Shown: positions 1-4,557 of the stretch, one piece after another | How the letters are laid out: every line of letters begins with the position of its first letter | How positions within the stretch are numbered: the stretch's first letter is position 1 | Assembly: GCA_012728465.1 (NCBI GenBank) | Contig: JAAYFB010000041.1 | Coordinates: 1 to 6,279, forward strand | DNA from: Proteiniphilum sp. | GTDB taxonomy: Bacteria > Bacteroidota > Bacteroidia > Bacteroidales > Dysgonomonadaceae | DNA length: 6,279 nt | Reading direction: 5' to 3' | Made by a program: the position numbers and the translations under genes | Notes under the pieces: generated by a model | Told to the model about the DNA's origin: nothing | The model's database searches: none | What the model saw: only the letters and a program-made list of their open reading frames with translations

Positions 1-1381
1 AGATGAACTAAACCTAAGCGGTCTATTTAAAGTGAAACTCGATTCGATACCAATTAATAATGACTATTTATTTTGGAGAGAAAACAGAAAAATACCTCTA
101 CAAGCTAAAGAATTAGATGTAATAGCTAACTATAATAAAGAGCAACAAAAAAAATTAGAGGAAAAAAGAAAAAGGGACTCAACCCGCAACAACAATAACA
201 AAGCACAAACTCTTGCCAAAAACTTAGTTCTCGACTCGAAGTACAAAGTGAAATCTACAATGATAGGTTATAGCGGACTATTAAATCCATTAATGCTTGG
301 ATACTCAAGTATTGATGGCATTACATACCGACAAAAATTATCACTCAGCTATTCGATGAGTAGGAGCCGTAGCTACAAAGTAAGTGCCTTTGCATCAATT
401 TATACGAAAAAAAAAGATATACGTGCAGATATTACCAACACATGGAATTATGAACCCTATTATCAAGGGAATATATCCCTGTCCGTAGGCATCGGTACAC
501 CATCATACAGCTCTCTATTTTTGGATGACGTGCAGCAAGAATTGGAAAATAGTGGCGTTGTTTTCGATGACCTATCGGTAGAATATTACAGAGACTACTA
601 TGCAAAACTATTTAATGACTATGAACTATTTAATGGATTTGTTACGACAATTGGAACAGAGTTTCACATCAGAAAACCTAGGAAGAAAAATTTTGACATT
701 GAAGACCAATTAAAATCATCCTCAATAAATAATAGTCTTGGTAGGCTTTTGTATAGCAAGAGATCCTTCTCTCCTTACGTAAGATTAAGATGGACACCCA
801 AACAATACTACAGATACGAAGGAAGACAAAAAATATATGTACGCTCCTATTATCCTACGTTTAAAATAGAATTTGCAAAAGCAATACCCGACATCATCGG
901 CAGTAGCTCTAAATACTACAGAGCCGAAGTTGACATAAGCCAAAACATACAAATGGGACTAATGAGCTCCATAAAATATCATGTAGGCGTAGGAAAATTT
1001 TTCAACAGAGGCTCCGAATATTTCGCAGACTTTTCATTTTTTGCTCGCAATGCCTACCCCGAAAATTGGGACGATGGCATTGGAGGCTCTTTCAACCTGC
1101 TTAACCGACACTTATACAACGCTTCCGATCAATACATGCAAGCTCACGTAATGATAGAAACGCCATTCATGATTTTAAGGAATATACCAATCATATCTGA
1201 GTACATCAATAGAGAAAGAATTTATGTTAGCCAACTTCTGACTCCGCACATCAAGTCATACACCGAGTTAGGATATGGCGTTGGGAACAGATATTTCACC
1301 AAAGCTAATGCTGCAGTGTTTACCTCTTTTCAAAAACTTAAGTTCAAAGAGATAGGTGTAAAGGTGGCTTTTGAATTGTAA
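1..1381 (+). CDS. DUF5686-family outer-membrane protein, C-terminal part (5'-truncated by window edge)
   Basis: The reading frame is open from base 2 to a TAA at 1379-1381, giving 459 visible residues. The GTG at 32 is internal and should not be taken as the start. The early residues contain an FWRENRKIPL stretch, like the W-x-x-x-R-x-x-PL signature of DUF5686 proteins, followed by a Lys/Asn-rich low-complexity linker. The rest alternates polar and aromatic residues as in a beta-barrel. The C-terminus has the family-like series FNLLNRHLY, DQYMQAHV and YTELGYGVGN, and ends in FEL. Family members are usually around 800 residues with an N-terminal carboxypeptidase-regulatory-like domain, so roughly half the protein probably lies upstream. 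Its exact function is not known; an outer-membrane location is inferred from the barrel pattern. No clear terminator follows. The family call rests on remembered motifs and is fairly secure; a more specific role is not supportable. Confidence 0.72.
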   Translation, partial: DELNLSGLFKVKLDSIPINNDYLFWRENRKIPLQAKELDVIANYNKEQQKKLEEKRKRDSTRNNNNKAQTLAKNLVLDSKYKVKSTMIGYSGLLNPLMLGYSSIDGITYRQKLSLSYSMSRSRSYKVSAFASIYTKKKDIRADITNTWNYEPYYQGNISLSVGIGTPSYSSLFLDDVQQELENSGVVFDDLSVEYYRDYYAKLFNDYELFNGFVTTIGTEFHIRKPRKKNFDIEDQLKSSSINNSLGRLLYSKRSFSPYVRLRWTPKQYYRYEGRQKIYVRSYYPTFKIEFAKAIPDIIGSSSKYYRAEVDISQNIQMGLMSSIKYHVGVGKFFNRGSEYFADFSFFARNAYPENWDDGIGGSFNLLNRHLYNASDQYMQAHVMIETPFMILRNIPIISEYINRERIYVSQLLTPHIKSYTELGYGVGNRYFTKANAAVFTSFQKLKFKEIGVKVAFEL

Positions 1382-1554
1382 GAAGGTCATCTATCCACAA
1401 AAATATCTTATGTTGAAAAATAAGTGATCATTCGCAATTAATAGTGTTAGCCTCTATATTAATGGACTTCACTGAAAATCTTAAATGCAATCATCCCAGA
1501 TCCAACACCATACACACCCAATCAATGTTAATATTGTGTGTAAATTTGCTAATT

Positions 1555-1676
1555 CAATATCATTTAAAAGTGATTTTTTCAAGTCTCAAAAGATAGCATT
1601 GCCATTAACGTTCTGTTTTGACTGGTTTTCAATAAAATCATTGTCAATCACAAGTCACTTCCAGTGAAAGTGAACT
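1555..1676 (-). pseudogene. Possible decayed C-terminal fragment of an ISAs1-type transposase
   Basis: Read on the minus strand in one frame, this stretch gives FHWK, a stop, then IDNDFIENQSKQNVNGNAIF, a second stop, and DLKKSLLND. ISAs1-family DDE transposases end with a pattern close to LHWxLDxxFxED-x-SRxRxGNAxxNFxxLRKxALNLLKxD. The HW, the D-x-x-F-x-E, the S-K/R, the GNA and the L-x-K-x-x-L-L-x-D spacing all line up. Two in-frame stops (TGA at 1655-1657 and TGA just after the GNAIF) and the lack of any upstream catalytic region mean it could only be a dead remnant. No terminal inverted repeats or target-site duplication were found. The similarity is short and judged by eye, so a chance match is possible. 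Confidence 0.33.
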
Positions 1677-1726
1677 AAAATAATGATAATTAGCTTTATA
1701 AATGATAGTTTTATATTTAAAGTGAA

Positions 1727-1874
1727 GCATTTACAATGTTGTAAATGGACCAAATTTTAGATTTTCATGCATTTACCATTTGGTAAATGGACCAGAATTT
1801 GGATTTTCATGCATTTACCATTTGGTAAATGGACCAGAATTTGGATTTTGGAGCATTTACCATTTGGTAAATGC
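1727..1874. repeat. Four-copy palindrome array with exact 42-bp period
   Basis: Four units begin at 1727, 1769, 1811 and 1853, each offset by 42 bp. Three are full length; the fourth keeps only the palindrome. Each unit opens with a dyad CATTTACCA-TT-TGGTAAATG, followed by a conserved 20-bp spacer of the form GACCAgAATTTgGATTTTCAT. In the first unit the dyad reads CATTTACAA-TG-TTGTAAATG: the C-G pair of the arm is replaced by an A-T pair on both sides, so symmetry is kept. The fourth copy extends the arms to ten bases. The two-base centre is too short for a stable RNA loop at full stem length, and 42 bp is about four helical turns, so protein binding on one face of the DNA is the more natural reading. 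No adjacent 5' end of an intact gene is present. Confidence 0.9.
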
Positions 1875-1897
1875 ATCGTTTCGTCCTAAAAACGATG
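1874..1897. repeat. Inverted repeat CATCGTTT-N8-AAACGATG
   Basis: A perfect 8-bp dyad with an 8-nt loop (arms 1874-1881 and 1890-1897) directly abuts the last unit of the 42-bp array, sharing base 1874. Its sequence is unrelated to the array palindrome. There is no T-run directly after it on the plus strand, so a terminator role is not well supported; an operator or a structural hairpin is possible. Confidence 0.6.
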
Positions 1898-1938
1898 AAT
1901 GACAGATGATACTAATATTACATTTTTTAAAAAACTTC

Positions 1939-1962
1939 CAATATCATTACACATTGATATTG
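1939..1962. repeat. Inverted repeat CAATATCA-N8-TGATATTG
   Basis: A perfect 8-bp dyad with an 8-nt loop (arms 1939-1946 and 1955-1962). It has the same 8-8-8 geometry as the dyad at 1874-1897 but a different sequence. It lies 11 bp upstream of the AAGGAG sequence at 1971 and about 23 bp upstream of an ATG, where an operator or leader hairpin would be expected if a gene once started here. Confidence 0.55.
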
Positions 1963-1985
1963 AATTAAAAAAGGAGTAGTAAATA

Positions 1986-2024
1986 ATGAATATAAATGAC
2001 GATGAGGAAAGAAAAAATATGTAG
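1986..2024 (+). CDS. Twelve-codon ORF behind a strong Shine-Dalgarno; probable gene-start relic
   Basis: An AAGGAG sequence (1971-1976) stands 9 nt before an ATG at 1986 that encodes MNINDDEERKNM and a TAG at 2022-2024. Main genes in this window lack such a Shine-Dalgarno sequence. The same frame runs on past this TAG and a later TGA with Lys-rich codons, including an ATG at 2067 that gives MKSVIGIKKYI before TAA. This could be the broken start of a lost accessory gene, a short leader peptide, or chance in A-rich DNA. No product is recognised. Confidence 0.2.
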   Translation: MNINDDEERKNM

Positions 2025-2108
2025 AAAATAAAACAAAATGGCATTGCTTGAAATAAAAAAAGCAAAATGAAAAGTGTGATAGGTATTAAAAAATATATTT
2101 AAGTAAAC

Positions 2109-2144
2109 AAAAGGCATTGGACTACAAATATTCCAATGCCTTTT
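2109..2144. terminator. Bidirectional terminator overlapping the sulfhydrylase stop codon
   Basis: A perfect 13-bp stem (2109-2121 with 2132-2144) contains AAAGGCATTGGA and its complement, with a 10-nt loop at 2122-2131. On the minus strand it ends the sulfhydrylase transcript: the last codons form one arm, the TAG stop (2122-2124) lies in the loop, and a TTTTGTTT tract follows. On the plus strand the stem ends in TTTTT, so it can also stop transcripts coming from the left. Confidence 0.85.
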
Positions 2145-3357
2145 TAATATCTTCAATTAAGCTATCCACATCTTCCAACCCCACTGATAGCCTCATGCTT
2201 GTATCTCGAACATCCATCTCAGCACGCTGCTGCTTGCTAAATCCTACATAAATCGTACTAGCGGGATGAAGTATCAACGAGCGATTGTCAAACAAATTGG
2301 TAGCACGACGAATCAATTTTAAATGCTTGATAAACTCGAAGCATTTATCCTTAGACTGTAAATCAAAAATAAGCATCGCTCCGGGAGTGTCTCCGAACTG
2401 CGATAAGCTTATCAAATAATCAGAGTGAGTATCTAAGCCAGGATAACCAACAGATGCAACCTCAGGCAATTCACGAAGCATTAGTGCAAGTTGTTTGCAA
2501 GTTTTTGATTGCCTCTCGTACCTCACTCCCATTGACTCTAGTCCGAGCGACTGCATATATGCAGTTTGAGGAGTCATGTAAGCACCAATGTTTCTGTGTA
2601 TCTCCTTTCGGAGCTTATAGTTGAATGAAGAAAATGAATTGTCCGAAACAGTCTTTAGCTTAGGCGAATATGACCAATCAAACTTGCCATAGTCAATTAT
2701 TAGTCCGCCCAAAGAAGTGCCCCCTCCCGAAATATATTTAGTGCTTGAAATAACATCAATATCTATCCCAAATTGGGACGAAGTGAATGACGAAAATGGT
2801 ATTAGGGTTGTATCTGCAACAAAAGGCACTTTATTACGATGTGCTATCTCACTCAATTTATTTAAATCGACAATTTCCATTTGAGGATTTGTAATAATTT
2901 CAGCAAATAATGCACAAGTATTTTTATCTATTGCCAATTCAACCGCTGCGAAATCTTTTAGGTCAACAAACCTTGTTTCAACTCCAAAGTCTCGTAACGT
3001 ATTCACAAAAAAGGAATAAGTATTACCAAACAGCTTGTTGGATGTAACAATATTGCATCCACTCCATGCTAGCGTAAAAAATGTATTACTAATAGCCGCC
3101 ATGCCCGAATTAAGGGCAGTAACACCATATGCACCAGTAATTGCTCTTACTCTATCTTCAAAATGCTGAACAGTAGGATTAGTAACCCGTGAATATACAT
3201 GGTCGTCAATTGCTCCACTAAAAGCCAACTCCATACTCTCTGCTGTTTCAAATTCAAAAGCCAAGCTATTGTATATTGGCATTGACAGCGAACCATATCC
3301 ATCAGGTTTAGGGTATCTCAGTGCCAGCAATTTAGCTTCATATTCCTTATTTGTCAT
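2122..3357 (-). CDS. PLP-dependent Cys/Met-metabolism enzyme, probably O-acetylhomoserine sulfhydrylase
   Basis: The 411-residue product belongs to the Cys/Met-metabolism PLP family, fold type I. Visible landmarks: YSRVTNPT at 55-62 (Tyr55 and Arg57 usually contact the PLP phosphate of the partner subunit), NSGMAAI at 83-89, Asp182 in ADTT (pairs with the pyridine nitrogen), SSTKY with the probable Schiff-base Lys207, the GGGTSLGG loop typical of the MetY branch, and RLSVGLED with Arg389 as probable substrate-carboxylate ligand. The length fits a sulfhydrylase, which makes homocysteine from O-acetylhomoserine and sulfide. The methionine gamma-lyase cysteine is Asn112 here, which argues against that enzyme. 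The usual LYG tyrosine is Phe110, as I recall for MetZ. The start at 3355-3357 is chosen because it gives the family's usual N-terminus and lies 25 bp after a TATCTTTG promoter box; the upstream in-frame extension crosses that promoter. It is divergent from the Rrf2 gene. Exact substrate is uncertain. Confidence 0.88.
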   Translation of the reverse strand: MTNKEYEAKLLALRYPKPDGYGSLSMPIYNSLAFEFETAESMELAFSGAIDDHVYSRVTNPTVQHFEDRVRAITGAYGVTALNSGMAAISNTFFTLAWSGCNIVTSNKLFGNTYSFFVNTLRDFGVETRFVDLKDFAAVELAIDKNTCALFAEIITNPQMEIVDLNKLSEIAHRNKVPFVADTTLIPFSSFTSSQFGIDIDVISSTKYISGGGTSLGGLIIDYGKFDWSYSPKLKTVSDNSFSSFNYKLRKEIHRNIGAYMTPQTAYMQSLGLESMGVRYERQSKTCKQLALMLRELPEVASVGYPGLDTHSDYLISLSQFGDTPGAMLIFDLQSKDKCFEFIKHLKLIRRATNLFDNRSLILHPASTIYVGFSKQQRAEMDVRDTSMRLSVGLEDVDSLIEDIKKALEYL

Positions 3358-3360
3358 TTT

Positions 3361-3386
3361 TTTGCCAATTAATTTATTTCGGCAAA
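3361..3386. promoter_or_regulatory. Dyad TTTGCC-N14-GGCAAA in the sulfhydrylase leader
   Basis: A 6-bp inverted repeat runs from the -7 box of the sulfhydrylase promoter to just before its start codon. Its right arm overlaps the TTTG of the -7 box on the minus strand. The position, covering the transcription start and the leader, suits a repressor operator or a leader hairpin. The arms are short, so chance is possible in AT-rich DNA. Confidence 0.3.
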
Positions 3387-3410
3387 GATACGATGGAATA
3401 TGAAAACAAA
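3383..3410 (-). promoter_or_regulatory. Bacteroidota-type promoter of the sulfhydrylase gene
   Basis: On the minus strand TATCTTTG (3390-3383) matches the Bacteroides -7 consensus TAnnTTTG perfectly. A TTTG (3410-3407) stands 16 nt upstream as a possible -33 element, somewhat closer than usual. Transcription would begin near 3376, leaving a leader of about 20 nt before the ATG. Confidence 0.65.
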
Positions 3411-3476
3411 TAATAAATTCATTAATGATTAAAATAATAATATGTCGAATTAACCTACTTTGTTGAATTGAAATAA

Positions 3477-3489
3477 CATTTTCGGACAT
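3477..3489 (+). promoter_or_regulatory. Candidate Rrf2 operator, copy 1 (TTTCGGACAT)
   Basis: CATTTTCGGACAT lies 27 bp upstream of the -7 box of the Rrf2 gene. A nearly identical CATTTCGGACAT precedes the next gene (3998-4009). A weaker relative, ATTCGACATAT, lies at 3440-3450 on the minus strand. Rrf2 regulators often control their own gene, so this repeated motif is a reasonable operator candidate, but it has no clear two-fold symmetry. Confidence 0.35.
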
Positions 3490-3502
3490 TCGCATCCCTA
3501 AA

Positions 3503-3526
3503 GACAAAAAAACTACTATCTTTGTC
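3503..3526 (+). promoter_or_regulatory. Promoter of the Rrf2 gene, with overlapping dyad
   Basis: TATCTTTG at 3517-3524 matches the Bacteroides -7 box perfectly, with transcription expected near 3531 and a leader of about 15 nt. No TTTG-like -33 element is seen at the expected distance, which is compatible with a weak or activator-dependent promoter. An inverted repeat GACAAA-N12-TTTGTC (3503-3508 and 3521-3526) overlaps the -7 box and could be a repressor site. Confidence 0.6.
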
Positions 3527-3545
3527 ATCAAACAGAAAGATAAAT

Positions 3546-3980
3546 ATGTTTTCAAAAGCCTGTGAATACGGAATAAGAGCTATGCTATACATTGCAGAGC
3601 AATCGGAGAATGATAATAGAGTAAATATCAAAGAAATATCGGCAGCTATTGACTCTCCAGAAGCTTTTACTGCAAAGGTATTGCAACAACTAGCACGAAA
3701 TGGAATTGTTGATTCATTAAAAGGACCAACAGGCGGTTTCTCAATTATCAAAGACAGGCTAGACGAAATAAAGCTGCAGGATATAGTATATGCTATTGAT
3801 GGAGATCAAATATACAAAGGATGTGGACTAGGACTACCAAAGTGCAATGACGAAAGACCATGTCCCGTTCATCATAAATATGCAGCCGTAAGAGATGAAC
3901 TTGAGGCTATGCTTGAGACAACTACTCTGAAAGAGTTGGCCTTTGGACTTAATAAAGGACTTACCTTCTTAAAAAGGTAG
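3546..3980 (+). CDS. Rrf2-family Fe-S transcriptional regulator (NsrR/IscR-like)
   Basis: The 144-residue product matches the Rrf2 family in length and layout. An N-terminal winged helix-turn-helix begins MFSKACEYGIRAMLYIA; the recognition region around 35-55 (AAIDSPEAFTAKVLQQLARN) is followed by the wing KGPTGGFSI at 59-67. The C-terminal region holds Cys93, Cys100, Cys106 and His109, spaced C-X6-C-X5-C-X2-H, close to the ligand set of E. coli IscR (C-X5-C-X5-C-X2-H). It therefore probably binds an iron-sulfur cluster and senses cluster status, nitric oxide or redox stress. The ATG at 3546 is chosen because it begins the conserved N-terminus; a TTG at 3522 lies inside the -7 promoter box. 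It is followed by a membrane-protein gene and a RIC gene, a partner commonly controlled by NsrR. Whether it is NsrR-like, IscR-like or a distinct type cannot be settled by eye, so no symbol is given. Confidence 0.9.
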   Translation: MFSKACEYGIRAMLYIAEQSENDNRVNIKEISAAIDSPEAFTAKVLQQLARNGIVDSLKGPTGGFSIIKDRLDEIKLQDIVYAIDGDQIYKGCGLGLPKCNDERPCPVHHKYAAVRDELEAMLETTTLKELAFGLNKGLTFLKR

Positions 3981-3992
3981 TCCCCTTTTTTT
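3971..3992 (+). terminator. Weak hairpin with T-run after the Rrf2 gene
   Basis: AAAAAGG, containing the last codons, can pair with the CCTTTTT that follows the stop codon, and the T-run continues to 3992. The stem is short and mostly A-T. It may cause partial termination between the regulator and the downstream genes rather than a full stop. Confidence 0.3.
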
Positions 3993-3997
3993 AAAAT

Positions 3998-4031
3998 CAT
4001 TTCGGACATATCTATCTCAATATATAATTTA
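3998..4031 (+). promoter_or_regulatory. Candidate Rrf2 operator, copy 2, and possible promoter for downstream genes
   Basis: CATTTCGGACAT (3998-4009) repeats the motif found upstream of the Rrf2 gene, with one T missing from a T-run. It is followed by TATATAATTTAA (4021-4032), which only partly resembles the Bacteroides -7 box. Together they may form a regulated internal promoter for the membrane-protein and RIC genes. The motif match is exact over ten bases; the promoter part is weak. Confidence 0.35.
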
Positions 4032-4058
4032 ACAATAACCAATAACAGCTTATCAATA

Positions 4059-4499
4059 ATGAGATCAACGAAATACCCTGTAACAATAGCACTAACTTTT
4101 CTTTGGATTGGCTTTGTATGTGCCATTAGCTTCATGGAGGCATGGCTTAAGTTTCAAGCTCCTGGCATAACTTTGGAGTTAGGATTAGGAATTGGCAAGC
4201 TGGTATTTAATGCACTCAACAAAGTTGAATGGGCATTGGCTATTATCATCATTATACATACATTAATATCTAGACAGAGTATTTTTAAAGGCAAATATCT
4301 ATTGATATCATTAGTAGTATTTATTCTAACAATACAATCGTTTTGGTTATTACCCGCATTATTTGAAAGAGCTAATATGCATATAGAGGCTCAAAGTGTT
4401 TCGTCAAGTTCATTTGCGCACTACACTTACATCGCCGTAGAAGTAATAAAGATTATTGCTCTTACCTTATTCGGAGTGTCACTCTTACGTAATAAATAG
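4059..4499 (+). CDS. Four-helix integral membrane protein of unknown function in the RIC cluster
   Basis: The 146-residue protein has four predicted membrane segments, near residues 8-28, 57-71, 80-102 and 121-143, with an amphipathic stretch (33-52) between the first two. I do not recognise it with confidence; its size and helix count are loosely like DUF4149/TMEM205-type proteins. Polar or charged residues lie in or next to the helices: Glu27 in SFMEAWLKF, Lys55 and Glu57 in NKVEW, His67, His121 and Glu128. Such residues could bind a metal or a haem, but no classical motif is present. It starts 78 bp after the regulator and ends 58 bp before the RIC start, all on one strand, so co-expression and a role in nitrosative or Fe-S stress are inferred. 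There is no signal peptide apart from the first helix and no Shine-Dalgarno. The start is the only sensible one, right at the first helix. Confidence 0.8.
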   Translation: MRSTKYPVTIALTFLWIGFVCAISFMEAWLKFQAPGITLELGLGIGKLVFNALNKVEWALAIIIIIHTLISRQSIFKGKYLLISLVVFILTIQSFWLLPALFERANMHIEAQSVSSSSFAHYTYIAVEVIKIIALTLFGVSLLRNK

Positions 4500-4516
4500 A
4501 CCCTATTAACAACAAA

Positions 4517-4535
4517 TGCGATACCAAATATCGCA
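4517..4535. promoter_or_regulatory. Perfect dyad TGCGATA-N5-TATCGCA upstream of the RIC gene
   Basis: Two 7-bp arms (4517-4523, 4529-4535) flank CCAAA, 22 bp before the RIC start codon. A TATTTTAA (4537-4544) directly after it partly resembles a -7 box. The 19-bp size and placement fit an operator; alternatively it forms an RNA hairpin between two genes on one transcript that affects RIC translation or mRNA stability. It does not resemble the TTTCGGACAT motif. Confidence 0.5.
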
Positions 4536-4557
4536 ATATTTTAAAATTCACAGTATT

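Larger units (their letters stand above)
1382..2108. other. Gene-poor convergent intergenic region
   Basis: About 730 bp separate the 3' ends of the DUF5686 gene and the sulfhydrylase gene. No intact gene is supportable here. From 1382 to about 1550 I see nothing specific: AT-rich sequence and no strong terminator for the upstream gene. From about 1555 to 1676 the minus strand carries a transposase-like relic. From 1727 to 1874 there is a 42-bp palindrome array. From 1874 to 1962 there are two separate hairpin-capable dyads. From 1974 to about 2100 there is an A-rich stretch with an AAGGAG sequence and only very short ORFs. The content suggests a site where mobile or accessory DNA has come and decayed. 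Confidence 0.7.

Noticed and set aside
1485..1667. 60-codon plus-strand ORF in the intergenic region
   Set aside because: No ribosome site, no recognisable domain, odd composition, and it lies antisense to a stretch with transposase-like signal; most likely a chance frame.
1655..1673. Inverted repeat TCACTT-N7-AAGTGA
   Set aside because: Only six-base arms in AT-rich DNA, not placed at a promoter or gene end; not enough to call a site.
1727..1874. CRISPR array
   Set aside because: The intervals between palindromes are nearly identical copies rather than unique spacers, the unit is repeated only four times, and no cas gene is present.
1986..2099. Stop-codon recoding joining the short ORFs after the AAGGAG into one 37-codon gene
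   Set aside because: It would need both TAG and TGA to be read through in Lys/Asn-rich AT DNA with no recoding signal; decay or chance is simpler.
3522..3545. TTG start of the Rrf2 gene giving eight more residues
   Set aside because: The TTG is part of the TATCTTTG promoter box, and Rrf2 proteins characteristically begin at the M-x-S/T-K-x-x-E-Y-G-I-R motif.
3358..3555. N-terminal extension of the sulfhydrylase to an upstream start (477 residues)
   Set aside because: It would cross the perfect -7 promoter box and encode a hydrophobic stretch absent from the family; the start at 3357 gives the normal N-terminus and length.
3455..4135. Minus-strand ORFs opposite the Rrf2 and membrane-protein genes (3455-3751 and 3872-4135)
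   Set aside because: They are antisense shadows of well-supported genes and show no domain or start signal of their own.
4516..4557. ATG start of RIC 14 codons upstream
   Set aside because: The added residues are encoded by a perfect dyad and do not match the family; the ATG at 4558 begins the conserved ScdA-type N-terminus.
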